DNA of 64,000 nt from Anaeramoeba flamelloides (lineage: Eukaryota > Metamonada > Anaeramoebidae): NCBI GenBank assembly GCA_027625915.1, contig JANTQA010000029.1, positions 2,294,001-2,358,000 on the forward strand, given 5' to 3'. The notes under the pieces are model-generated. The model ran no database searches and had not been told where the DNA came from. It was given only the letters and a program-made list of their open reading frames with translations. This document shows, one piece after another, positions 1 to 12,378 of this stretch. Position 1 is the first letter of the stretch, and each line of letters starts with the position of its first letter. Made by a program: the position numbers and the translations under genes.

Positions 1-3000
1 TTGCTTTATACTCATTAAATCCTTTATATAATGTATCGACACAAGAATTGAACCCATACTTTCACCAAGCACTTCTTGAAATATTTGAAATATGTGATCA
101 AGATAACGATAATCTTCTCAATGAAAAAGATTTTGATTATTTAGAGGTAATTATTTTGTTTTTTAAAATTCTATTTATATAAATACCAAATCCAAGATCA
201 GTTTTTTTTTAAAAAAAAACATAGATTTTAATTTTCTAATTTGAAATTCGTGTATTGGAAACTCTAATATTAAAGTAATTTTAAAGAAGTGTGAAAAATT
301 ATTTTTCAAAAATCTCTATTAAATAGATGATAAACTTCAATATGCCAATTTAGACAACGATGTGCTTTTTTTTTTTTTTGAGGAAATTTATTTTTTAGGA
401 TTTATCTTCAATTTGACAATTAAATTAATTTATCACGAGTTGCGCTCTTATAGAGAAAGACTGATCTTTGAAAATTTTGATCATTGAAAATTGGTTTCTG
501 TGATTTCTGTGATTATTGAAACATCAAAATTTGAAAGAAAAGGGTAGAATCCATTTGATATTTTTTTAAAAAAAATTGAGAAACCTTATAATATTTTTAA
601 TCAACAGAATGGATTTGAAATTATTTTTTAGTCTAATAGCTTTGTCATGTTTTTGAAAATAAGAAAGGATTATATTTAATTTTTAAAAAGTGTTTTTTTT
701 TCACAAAATTGACATAAGGGACAATTGGCGCACTTTTTCTATTATTCTCTCTATTTTGATTTTTAAAAACAAATTTGAATGTATTAAAGCGTGTTTATCA
801 ACATTTTGTTTTTAGCTTTATCGAAACTTTTGGAAGTTATCCTGAAATACTATTTACTTTTTCAAATTTAATTTTTACAAGAAAAATGTGTAAAATGTTT
901 GTGTAAATGTTTGAAAAGTTGGCCCCTTAATCTGAAATTCAAAGATTTTTTCTCTATGATTGAATAAAAAAAAAGCAACAAATTACATTTTGATCATTTT
1001 TGAAGAAAATTATTTTTTTTGAAATTTAATAACTTTTCTCAAATCCATTAATTAAACAACAAGATACAAAAAAAAAAAACAATTACGAATGAGAAACAAA
1101 CCAAACTTAAAAAGGATAAAGAAAGATTTAGAAGTCTATAAAAGTACAAAATTATAGAATTTAAAACTGACGATATAACAACCACAAATATCGTGTTTTT
1201 TGATAATGTAGGCCACGGTGTAAATGCTTGTTTTTTTAAATAAAAGTCTTTTTCTTGCAAGTTATTTGTGCTTTATTTTTTTTTTTCTCGTAATGTTAAT
1301 TCCTAATACAAAATCTTTTTTGGATTGGGGGGTTCAGAAAACAATTGGTAATGTTAATTTTTTGTTTGAATTGGCTAAAGATTTAAGTTCTGTTAACTGA
1401 AATGATTTTAAGGGTAAAAAATCTTAATCTGCAACAACCCAAGGAAACCTTGTTATTATTGTTGGTACGCACGTGTAAAAACTCCATTTTTTACATTATT
1501 CGTCTTTAGACTAGTGTACCTATTTTTCGGGATATATTAAAAAAAAAATTAAGTGAGTGCTGTTCAAACTGTTTGAACCACTCTTTGTAGCAGTTTGAGT
1601 AAATCATTCTAAAACTTTTATCATGCACTTTTTTAAAACGTATTTATTATTATTTTCAAGATATATATATATATATTCTAAAATAGTGTAATGTTTACTT
1701 GTTATTTTGTCCATTTCAAACTTTCTTTATTTCCTTTCTTTTCTTTTTTTATTTCTCCTTCTTTTTTTATTTTCATATTTCTCTTTATTTTTTTTTTTTT
1801 TGACTTATCTTTATTTTATTTATTTTTTTTATTAAAAAGCATAATTAAATAATTAGTTTAAAGTGTTTAAATCCAAGCTTGAAAAAATTGGTTATCCTAC
1901 TATAATCAAAACAATTCATGATGGAACATTCTCAGGAATACAATCAAATTCAATAACCGTTGAAGGGTGGATTTATCTGTTTAAATATTTTATTTCAAAT
2001 GGATCAAGGAGAATAATTTGGAAAATAATTCGAACTTTTGGATACAATAATGAATTTATAAAAATTAAAAACGTATCAATACCAGAAATTAAGGTCAAGC
2101 CTGAAGAATCTATTGAATTCACAGATGAAGTGATTCATTTTTTAGAAGATAAATTTAATGAATATGATCAGAGCCAAGAAGGATTCTTAACAAAAAAATT
2201 GTTTGAAAAAATATTCTTTTCTGAGGGTGGCTTCCCTTACTTTGAAAACTGGATGAATTGTATTGAAACGGAAAAAAACAATCGCGTAACTTTAAATGGT
2301 TTTATTTCGATTTTTCAGTTAAAATTTGTTTCTGATCCAAATAGCATCTTAAAAACTATAGTTAGATTAGGGTATTCAAATGAAATCTCACAAATGTTCA
2401 TAATTCAAAGAGACAAATTAATAGATTTTGAACAAAAAAGGTGCAATAGAAATGTATGCGTTGCATATGCTTTTGGAAGTAAGGGTTGTGGGAAAAGTAC
2501 ACTTCTTCGATCCTTAATTAATGAAGAATTTTTCCCAATTTATCTACCAACAACGAAAACCCAAATTGTTGCCAATCGTATAATAGATAATAAATCTGAA
2601 AATGAAAACAAAAAAACAATTATTTTAGTCGAACATATAAATGAAACTAATATAATTAATTCTCCAAGAATATTAGATTGTGACGTGGCCATTTTTCTTT
2701 ATGATCGTGGAAATGTCAATTCTTTAAAATATATTGAAAATATTTTCAATAAAATGAAAATTTCGATCCCAGTAGTTTTGATAGAAAATAAAATTGATCT
2801 ACCAAAAATTGATTATAAATTAAAATCTAAAGATATGCAAGATTTTCTCAAGGCTTTTAATCTCAAAAAACCTTTAGAACTCTCGTTAAAAAATTGTAAT
2901 GTGGAATCTTTAGTTTTCCAAGAAATTATAAACAGCGCAAAAACACCTTGGGATTATATGCTGAAACCTAAAATACAACCATTAAAATATATTATACCGA

Positions 3001-3074
3001 TCAGTACAACAATTGCTGTATCCTCAATTTTGTATTTCTATTTAAATAAGAAAAAGAAAAAGCAAGTCAATTAA
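1..3074 (+). CDS. Miro-type mitochondrial Rho GTPase, 3' part
   Basis: Outer-mitochondrial-membrane GTPase that links mitochondria to motors and senses calcium. The 5' end, with the first GTPase domain, lies left of the window. Exon A reads in frame 3 from base 3 to 146 and holds an EF-hand loop (DQDNDNLLNEKD). A phase-0 intron (147-1856, GTAATT to TTTAG-like end at 1855-1856) joins exon B, 1857-3074. The join restores the Miro order without a gap: EF-hand, linker with WKIIRTFGY, a second EF-hand-like loop (DQSQEGFLTKKLF), then a C-terminal GTPase domain with P-loop GSKGCGKS and G4 motif NKID. The protein ends in a hydrophobic segment and a lysine-rich tip, the usual Miro tail anchor. Exon B alone encodes 405 residues. 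Dictyostelium gemA is the likely counterpart. Family assignment is firm; the intron is inferred from alignment to the remembered family pattern. Confidence 0.9.
147..1856 (+). other. 1.7 kb intron of the Miro gene
   Basis: Phase-0 intron with donor GAG|GTAATT and acceptor ATTAG|TTTAAAG. It is about 80% A+T with many T and A runs, an (AT)n run near 1660-1676 and a T-rich tract before the acceptor. No ORF of interest lies inside. It is roughly ten times longer than most other introns in this window. Confidence 0.75.
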
Positions 3075-6000
3075 TTTAAAGAGGGTACTTTTTAATTGAT
3101 AAACGATTTCACTAAACTTCTTAAAAACATTTTTAGTACTAGTTTTTTTTTTTTTTTTTTTTTTTATAAATTAATATAAAGTTTAATTTTTTTATTTTTT
3201 TTTCAAGATAGAAATAATTTTTTTTATTAGTCATTTCTACTTTATTTTTTTATTAAAAAAAATAAAAAAAAAGAATTATTTTTATAAAAAATTATCTCAA
3301 ATTTAAATCAAGTAATACATTCTTCAAATTTGGAACTTTTACAAATGGATATGTATATGTCTTAAAAAATAAACATGATTATAATGTATTTAAAAAAAGG
3401 GAAAACTGTAAAAAGGTGATTATTGTACTCAATTTTATGGAAATATAAATCATTTCATTTGGTAAAGTGAAAGGTATAAATTTATTAGAATCAAATGGTA
3501 AAAAAAAATAATCAAAAATTTTAGATAAGTAACTATATGAAAAAGTTATACTGAGAAAAAATGCACAGAGGCTCTTCAAACTGACTTTTCAAAATTATGA
3601 AATTTATTGTCCTTGTAGGGGATTTTTCATCAAAGCTCTTATAGTTTGAAAACTTAAGGTAATAAAGAAAAAGTAATAATAAAAAATTGAAAATAAAAAA
3701 TACTTAAAAAAAATAATATATCTATATATAATATATGTGTGGGTGTGTGTGAGTGGGTATCCAGTGCCCCCACTCTGAGAGGTAGTGTTTGGGTTTTTTT
3801 AATTGAATTGAATTGAATATAATCAAATATTTTACTCCCTTTTTTTTAAATTGAAAAAAAAATATAAACGACCGTGGAAAACCAATTATTAATCACTGAT
3901 GGTTGAATTTTTATATGTAATTGATAATTTTTCTATTGGGTTTTTTTCCCCTCTGTGAATTCGGGAGAAGTGGTATCAAGTGCCTTCAGGTGTCACCGAG
4001 TACACTTGAGTGCCTAGCTTTTTTTAAATATAACGGATTAAAAGAAAATTCAAGAAATTTTCTTTTTATTTCTCAAATTATAAAAAAGCTAATAGGGGTT
4101 TTTCAAAGTTCAAAAGAATAGTGTTAAATCAAATATTTATTTTAATTTTTTTGAATTTTGAAAAACCTCGGCAACTGTGGATATTTTTAATTAGGTCATG
4201 TAAATGATATTATTATTGTTGATTGATATTTTAATTATTTTTCTTCTTCGATTTTTTTTATTTGTTTTGATTGTTTTTAATTACTCCTTTTGCTAAATAA
4301 ATAAATAAATAAGAATTGTTTTTCAAAAAAAAAAAAAATTAAAATAAAATTCCTTATAATTATGAAAAAAGAAAAAATAGTTTCTAAATATACATTAAAC
4401 TATAAAATAAGAAATAATTCTAAAGATTTTTTTTCTTACTTTTATTTTTTTTTTACCTTTTTGAAAAATAAAAAGTGGTTCTGAGACAAATAATTTAATA
4501 ATTATTCATTATAGATAATTTTCTATGTGATTAAAAACAAAAAAAAACAAATAAAAATTACATTAATATTATGACTAATAGAGGTTTTGATGATAGCATG
4601 TATTATCATGATATTAAAAATAAAATCTTGATGGTCTGAAAAAATCACGATGGGTAAAAATTTCTCACGAAAAATCATAAAATCGTAATAATCCATCTAA
4701 TTGCCATAAAATAAAAATCTCCAAAAATAGAAAAATTATTGTTTTGATATCATCTTACAAAAAAAATCTTGACTTTTACAAAGCCTTGAGACTTTTAAAA
4801 CTCTTTTCTTCGATAGAAATGTTAAAAAAATATTTGGAAAGGTTGTGGGGTGTCCACAAGTGTTTGAAATGTATGAAAGACATAAAAATTAAATAAAAAT
4901 AAAAGGAATTTTTTGTATTTGAAAAAAAACAATTTATATTTTCATTTTTATATTTACTACAAAAGTAAAAACTTCTGCAATTTTTATGATCAACCAAATA
5001 ACAACCTATTTTTATGTTGTACTTGTAAATAAAATAGATTTGTTTTTTTAAAATGGTGTTTTTACATTCACAAGTTAAATAATCAAAAAGAAGAAAGGGT
5101 AATTTTCCTTCTTATCGGTTATCAATCAAAAAAATTCTAGTTGTTTTTTCACCCTAATACCAAGTTATACAAAGAAGAATAACATGAAGAAAAAAAATGT
5201 ACCAACAATCAAAATAATTGGTCGTAATGTGACTAGGTTGTTGTGAAATCTTTTAAACGGTTATACGTGCCCCCTTTAACTTTTATAGAATAAAGAAAGG
5301 GTTTTCACTCAAGGTCACATTCTTTAAAGAACTTGTGAATCGTTGGTGGTTTTAGAAGTCTTTTTATTCCAACACAATTTGTAATCCCATGATTGACTGA
5401 GAGGCTATTTGTGTGCCTTTTATAATTATTGTTGTTGAAATAAAATGGTGGATCGGTATGTCAACCAAATCAAAATATATACAATAGAAAAATCTTTGAT
5501 CTGATCTTTGATTGAATCAGGTATTTTTTTTTGTTGATCTTTTCCATAGAATAACATTTTTTTCAAGGATCTTTTTTTTTGATCAAGCAAAATTTTTCTT
5601 TTTAAAAAAATTGTTGAATTGGCCCTAAAAGTCATCAACTATTATTAGTGGATTTAATTATTTATTAAAGATTTTGATATTTATCACCGTTTTTAAATAA
5701 TTATAGTTATTTTAAAGAATATCAGGATCTGTGATATTATCTCTATTTTTTGATTATGTAATTTTCTATAGTATCTGGTTCGGTGGAAATAATTATGATT
5801 TTTGAAACTTCATCATGACCTATAAAGATACCATCGAGTTATGTACTGTTAGAAAGGGGTATTTATTTATTATTTCATCTTATCTCTATAGATTATAAGG
5901 GGTATGCTGTTGGGGTCATTTATTGATCGAAGAGGCGGGGGGGGGGCATGGTATAAAACTTATGGACATCTAATTAATATCAAATTGGTTAAATTTTCGG

Positions 6001-8375
6001 GGTGTATTAGTTGGTGCAAAAATTGTCAACTTGGTTTTTATCATATTTTTACGAGTGTATCGATTAACTTCATTAATGGGGTGATTTTAAAGGGTTTTTA
6101 ATGATTATGGTAACAAAATTAAAAAAAGTTATTTGTTTACATAAGTTTCTTCAATTCCCATTACTATCCAGTATCCAATATTATTGAACCATCATTACTA
6201 AATACTTTAAGAAATTTGTAAAAAAGCAATTCTCAAAAACAAATTTTAATAAAAAAATTTTTTACCCCTTTTCAGGTGTTTCAGAAGTTTGTTTTATGTT
6301 TTAATTATTTTTTTTTTACAATTCCACCCAAACAAAATATCAGAACCTAACAACTAAAAATCACTCGGCTTTACAATTATTCTCTAAATGTCCTAACCAA
6401 CACGGAGGGTTTTTTTTAAATAACTAGAGTCAATAAATATCTTTATAAATGACTTTTTATCAAAAAAATGTTAAATTTAACCACTTTATAAAATTAATAA
6501 TTTTTCCAAAACAATTTATTATTAGAAAATTTTTGAATTTTGAAATGTTTAAATTCTTTATATAATCTTTTTTTTATTTTTTTTGTTCTGGGTCGCTTTT
6601 TTTTAATGTAAATAAAATATTCAACAATTTTTTTAAAAAAAAAAAAAAAAACAATCAAGATTATTCTACCATATTAAAAGATTTTTTTTAAAAAAAATTT
6701 TTATTTTCCATCTATCCTGCCTTTATTTCAAGCTTCGTGTTTGATTTTTTTTTTTTTTTTTGTTAATTAGTAAAGGTTCTTGAAATATTTTTAATGTTAG
6801 AGGCAAGTCTGTTGGTATCTTTTACTTTCCTTTCTGAAAAATATATGTATATTTGATCTTTTATTTGGAAATTTTTTTATGAAATTATTATATACCCCTG
6901 CGACCAAAAAATACTAAAAATGGGAAAGTGATCAAATATCTTCCATTAGAAAAATTATTAAAAACAAAATGAAAAAATTAAAATAAATAAAATTTCCATT
7001 TAACTTTTTCTTGAAAACATTTTTTGCCAAAATAATTGAATAAAAAGTTGAAATTATGTAGATTTTCATACACAGTATTTTGATTTAACTCATTTACTAA
7101 AATAAATTCTAAATTATGGGGATTTTATTTTCACAAAAGGGGCTAATTTCGTCTTCAAATGTTTTTTTTTATTTTTAAATGGTAAAATAAAAAAAGGGTT
7201 CAACTAAAAGGATAAACTCTCTGGAAAAATATTCTAATTTAATATATTAACTTATTCTTTGATTTCAAAATTTTCTCAACCTCAATTTTTCCATAAAAAT
7301 AAAATAAAAGTTCAATGTAATTTCAAAAATATTTTCGATATTCAAAGGTTGAGAGTGTTTTTATTCAAAAAATTTGTATCCCAGTGTTTAATTGAATTAA
7401 GTTATAAGCTAGATTTCGAAAAATATTAATAAGAAAAAAATAGTACTTAATTTTATTAAGGGCATATAACATAAAATTTTATGAAATAAAAGAATTAATG
7501 ACCTTTTTTAAGTATTATTATTGGCGATTTTATATTGTTTTTAATATTCCAATTTGTTTCAATGTTAATATTATTATTAATAATAATTGTGGTATAGTCT
7601 AATAGATTATTTTATATTTTTATCTTATTTTTGAATTTTTTTTTCATTGGATCAATAATTTTTTTTTAAAATAAACCCTTTATGAAAATAACAATCGTTT
7701 TCATTAGTGGAATCAGATTTTGGAAAATTGAGAAAGAAATTGTATTTTTTTTTTTGGATTTGATTGATATTAAAATATTGTTTTACATTTTGGGGTTAAT
7801 ATTTTTTTTTCTTTTAATCACTTAGATTTTTTTTTTCTATAAAGAGTCAAATAAAAAAATATGTTAAACTTTTTTACCTCTGTTTTACTTTTTGTACAGA
7901 TTAGTAATAACAAATGTTTTGATCCTTCCAAAAATTGAATTTTTCTTTTCAGTAACAAAATCAATTTGAAATTCAATATTGAACGGCTAAAAACAAATTT
8001 CATGTTGGAACGTAACTAATTACTTGATTCTTTAAAAAAAAAATAAAAAAACTAAAAAATGAAGAATAAATGAAAAAATGAAAAAAAAAAATAAAAAAAA
8101 AATGAAAATTTTATTTTAACATAAAAAAATTTTCCCTCCCTAAAAATAAAAAAATTTGATTATTCCAGGAAGCGTACTCAAAAAATTTATTTTTCTGTAA
8201 AATAGAAAAATAACCTCAAATTATCTTTAATTTTTTGAATTGTTTTTATAATTATAAGAATATTTTTTTTTTTTTGTCTCAATCTAATAAAAAAAAAATA
8301 AAACTCAATTTGGAAAAAGATCAAAGATAAAAGAAGAAAGTCGAAAAGACAATAATAAAAAAATAAAAAAAAGAA
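3075..8375. other. Gene-free stretch between Miro and phosphatase
   Basis: No convincing coding exon on either strand; open frames of 60-73 codons here have no recognisable motif. Long A and T homopolymers dominate. Local oddities are a less AT-rich patch at 3735-4015 and a run of ten G at 5937-5946, very unusual in this base composition. Confidence 0.6.
3735..4345 (+). repeat. Possible retroposon 3' fragment
   Basis: A patch of more mixed base composition (3735-4015) is followed by T-rich sequence and an (AAAT)n tract (4297-4311), then an A run of about 13 (4326-4338). Such tails are typical of LINE or SINE 3' ends. No reverse transcriptase or pol III box was recognised, and no target-site duplication could be fixed, so this is a weak call. 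Confidence 0.25.
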
Positions 8376-9324
8376 TTATTTAACTAATTTCTGAATTGGT
8401 AACAAACACTCTTGATAAAATTTGTTATTCTCCCAATTTGAAACTGAGTAGTCTGGCCAAGAAGACAATTTTATACAATTGCCGATTAATTCCTCAACTT
8501 TTTTTTTCTTTCTTTTTTTTTTTGTGAGTCTGTTTAATTTTTTTGCCTTTTTTTGTGAAATAAAGCCGTTTTCTACCGAAATGATTTTTGTAATATCTTG
8601 AAAGATCTGGCAGCTCTTGCAATTCTCAACATCAATTGTCTCGATCTTTCCAAAGCATTTGAATGCATTGTTAATTAAACACAAATTTTGGTACTCCTGG
8701 TGGCATTTGGAAGTGCCATTTAGATTGTATCTGAGTCTTCCCCAGAGCCTCAATTGCTGGACAAACCCTTTGTTTGGCTGGATCTCAGGCCTGTTTTCTT
8801 GAACGAATTGGTAGGCCTGATCGCAATTTATTTGGTATTTGTACATGATGTACGCAAGCACAACAGTGGCGCTTCTTGAGACACCTTTTTCGCAATGAAC
8901 AAAGACATTGTTTCCTTTTTTCTTCAAAGCTTCACCAATGAAGGATATAAATTTTGGGAATTCAGATAAAATAAAAACTGCATTTGAATCATAGAGTTTG
9001 TGTTGGTAATAAACAAAATCCTTTGGGAAGCGGTTTGGTTCATAGCATACATTTATAATGTGTGTGATCTGTTTTTTTTTGTTTGTTTTTTTTTGTTTGT
9101 TTTTTTGTTTGTTTGTGTTTTTTTTTTTTTTTTTAACACAAAGAAGAAAAAGGAATAAAAAAAAAAGTTTTGTGAGAAAAATCATTAAATAAAAATTTTT
9201 GCTTGTTTTAATTTAAGCACAAAAAAAAACAAACATTATGTTTTTTTAAAAGTTCCTTATCACAAGAACCTTTTGCGTTGCCCAAAAAAAGGCCATGATC
9301 TACTGGATCGATTGTGTTTCCCAT
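8376..9324 (-). CDS. Dual-specificity protein phosphatase
   Basis: Cysteine-based phosphatase acting on phospho-Tyr/Ser/Thr proteins. Exon 1 (9324-9235) starts MGNTIDPVDHGLFLGNAKGS. The intron (9234-9069, donor GTTTGT, acceptor AACAG) is phase 0. Exon 2 (9068-8376) resumes with ITHIINVC, giving the standard DUSP order: strand 'GLFLGNA', 'ITHIINV', then the P-loop HCEKGVSR with catalytic Cys and Arg, followed by SATVVLAYIM and the NRPEIQPNKGF segment. The spliced protein is about 260 residues. After the catalytic domain comes a 100-residue tail with several cysteines and a KKKRKKKK stretch that could be a nuclear or nucleolar signal. Reading exon 2 alone from an upstream ATG would add a false K/N-rich start, which is really A-rich intron. 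The substrate cannot be told from sequence. Confidence 0.88.
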
Positions 9325-11084
9325 AAAGCAAGATAATTAAAATTTTTTTGTTGTGAAATTTTTATTATTAAAAGTTTAATTTTGTTGAAATTTATGCTTA
9401 AAAAGAATTTGTGTTCACTGTAAAGTGTGCTGTTTTTTGTTACTTTTAATTCTCAAAAAAAAGTTCCAAATTTAAAAAAAATGTATTTTTTCCATTTTTG
9501 AAAATTATTTTCTGAGAATTGTTTTTCTGAATGGTGAAAATACCAAAGTAAGCGATAATACTGCGCGGAAAACATTATTTTATTCTTTATTTGATTACAT
9601 AATTTTCAATTCTTTTATTGGGGTAATTTTGGAAAAAACAAATAAAAAGAACACAAATCCTAATAAATTACAACCCATTTGTTTCAAAATTGACTATTCA
9701 CAAATTAAAAAAAAATAAAAAAAAATAAAATTTTTCAGAAAAATAAACGTTCATTTTCTCGTTAGGAAAATCTTTCCACTCAAAAAGTTTTATAGGAACG
9801 TTTTTATAACAAAAAACAAATTGTTGATTCTTTCATTATTTAAAGGCAACCAAATAATTTCTTCAAATCGTCACACTTCAGTGTGCTCTGTAAAAATCCA
9901 GTGTATTCTTTTTATAACTTTACGAAATTTTTATTATTGTTCAAATCAAATTAAACTCATAAAAATTTTATCACAAAGCTCAATAAGAATGCTTAAAAAA
10001 AGTTTTAAAAAGTGTAATTTCTAATTGATCTTTGAAAAGGTGTTTTGATTTTTTACAGCTATTTAATTTGTAGAATAATTGAGGAAATGGAAATAACAAT
10101 TTTCATTTATTAATTGGATAATAGCAGAAAGGCTTTAAAGTTTACAATCCCAGAAACTGCAAAAAACATCACCTTGTACCGTGCGTAGAGAGTTGTTATT
10201 TTGTTTCTTATCTGATCAATCATTGACTTTGTATTAATTTGAAGAGAATTTTAGATAATTGATAAAAAAATGAATTTAATTTTTTTTTTCAAAATCCAAA
10301 TCGAAGAATCAAAGAATCAAAGAAATAAAGTATAATGAGTAACGGGTTAAGTAATAAAAAATTGTGATTTTTGGGTTGTTAATTGAAAATTTCAATTTAC
10401 TCTTTTGGCTCAATAAAAAAAAAACAAATAATTTTTTAAATTCTTCAAACAAAACCAAACCTAAATAAAAAAATAAATTGAGAACCTAACCCAAAAATCA
10501 CAATTTTTTATTACTTAACCCTGTACTCATTATACTTTGTTTCTTCGATTTGGATTTTGAAAAAAAAAATTAAATTCATTTTTTTATCAATTATCTAAAA
10601 TTCTCTTCAAATTAATACAAAGTTAAAGATTGATCAGATAAGAATAAAAATAACATTCAATTAAACCTAATGCAAGATATCACCCCCCCCCCTGCAAAAC
10701 ATTCAAAAGTTGAATATAAAGATATAAGCTATTTCCAAAAAAAGGGGGGCTAATTTATTTTTAAATATATCTTTTTAAACTCAATCTTCAAAAAAAATAT
10801 TGAAATATACAAAACCATTATCTACTATTTTTTTGTTTCTTGATAACCATCCAATTTCTTTCTCAGTATTGTATTGAATAATTAAAGATATTGGATTTTC
10901 TGATCCCCATTTTATCTGATATTTTTTTGGGCTTGAAAATTGGTGCTTATTATTTCCCTTTTGATCTAAAAAATCATTTTCATAACTTTTTAATTTCAAC
11001 AAAATTTTAAAAAGAATTGATAACACTTAACTTCATTTGGTTGTTTAAAAAAATCATTTGCACACTTTCCATATGTCCAGTTTT
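9325..11084. other. Gene-free stretch with fold-back element
   Basis: Nothing coding is visible. Its main content is the large inverted repeat at 10192-10657 (own entry), directly followed by a run of ten C at 10683-10692. Confidence 0.55.
10192..10657. repeat. Large fold-back (inverted repeat) element
   Basis: The arms, about 10192-10380 and 10482-10657, are near-perfect reverse complements around a spacer of about 100 bases. The left arm contains TAATGAGTAACGGGTTAAG and the right arm its complement with one or two changes. The high arm identity suggests recent formation or gene conversion. No ORF is inside. It resembles fold-back or long-TIR MITE elements; the terminal duplication could not be fixed because the ends fade gradually. 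Confidence 0.8.
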
Positions 11085-11317
11085 TATTGAAATTGGTTGT
11101 ACCTTGTATTCACCAAAAAAAGTGCTATTTTTTTTTTTTTCATTTTTTGTAAAAATATTTCATTGAAGCCACTTTGAAAGAAATACTTATGTAATTGATT
11201 CGATCAGTATTAACATTAAATTTAATACGCTATACCAATTAACGAATATCCCAAATGAAAGATGATTATTTATAAAATATCAAAAAAAAAAAACACCCCA
11301 CTTTTTTGGAACCACCC
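11085..11317. repeat. Dispersed repeat, copy 1 (partner at 43495-43745)
   Basis: About 230 bases that match the reverse complement of 43495-43745 over most of their length, including a shared core around GATCAGTATTAACATTAAATTTAAT. It ends close to the TATATAAAC terminus of the next element, so it may be a separate small transposon abutting it. Confidence 0.6.
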
Positions 11318-11841
11318 TATATAAACTAAAATTCAAAATAAATGGCCCACCTTATATTTCAATTTTGAATTGCTTTTGTATCGTTTTGAAGTTTTTCCTC
11401 TCACAATGAAAAGTTTGCCAATAAATCATTTTTTCTCTTTTTCATTTTTTCAAAAGTGTTTTGTTAAAATGGAAAATGAAAATAAAAAATTTGAAAGAAG
11501 TAACAGATGAATTAATGGAAAAATTGGTTTCAAATATGACAAAGAGATTAGATTTAGTTATTCAAAGGGAAGGAGAATCGATAAATGGGTTTTATTAATT
11601 TTTAAAAATATTTTTTTTCATGTAATGCTTCATTCAAAATAAATGTCCCAATTTGTTTAAAAATTTTTTGTTAACTTTTTTTATTTTATTTTTTGAAGAA
11701 AAACAAATATCCCCTGGAGTAGTGAACCAAATACTAAAATAAAAATTTTGATATTATAATAGATAACTACAAGTATTAAAAATATTTTTATTTAAATTTT
11801 GATTTTTGATGGGCCAATGATTTTGAATGATAGTTTATATA
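11318..11841. mobile_element. TIR element with TATATAAAC ends (first of tandem pair)
   Basis: Left end TATATAAACTAAAATTC... with downstream AATGGCCCA; right end is the reverse complement of TATATAAACTATCATTC with TTGGCCC. The terminal inverted repeat extends some 30 bases with few mismatches. No transposase is encoded, so it is non-autonomous. Part of its interior matches 19590-19810. Confidence 0.6.
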
Positions 11842-12378
11842 AACTAAAATTCAAAATTTTCCACACAGCTAAAACATTCCAAACAATCACAATAATACAA
11901 TTTCATTGGAATTGGAGATAATTTTTATTTTAGTAATATATGAAAATCATTTTTTCCTCTTTTAGTTTTTCTTTTCATTTCATTGTTTGAATTACGTAAT
12001 TTGTTTCGTTGGATCAAATTTTTTTTTCAACCCTCGATATTAGGTTAAAGTTGAGTTGTTCAAAATAGAAGAACTCAAATAAAATTAGTTGGTCGTATCT
12101 AACCATTTGATCGATCAATATTCCTAATAGAATTTCAACATATTTACCAATGTATTTTTTTTTTTTTGCTCTCTCCAAAATTTTTAACACACTCATGATT
12201 TATTTGTATTGATAATTATTTATTTATTGTTTTATGAGTATTTTAATTTATAAAAAAGTGTTAAAGTTTCAATTAGTGAATGGCTCTAATTTGATAAATC
12301 TTCTTGAATTGATTAAATAAGTTTTTTTTTACAAATCGAATTTTGGTGTGTTAAAAATTTTGAATTGGGGTTTATATA
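11836..12378. mobile_element. TIR element with TATATAAAC ends (second of pair)
   Basis: Begins TATATAAACTAAAATTC and ends with the complement of TATATAAACCCCAATTC, about 25-base terminal inverted repeats. It shares the TATATA at 11836-11841 with the preceding element. A clear paralogue lies at 20507-21248, where a Tc1-type MITE has inserted. Length is 543 bases; no protein is encoded. Confidence 0.7.

Noticed and set aside
5904-6101. 65-codon frame with a GGGG stretch
   Set aside because: Depends on the G10 run; no recognisable domain or codon pattern.
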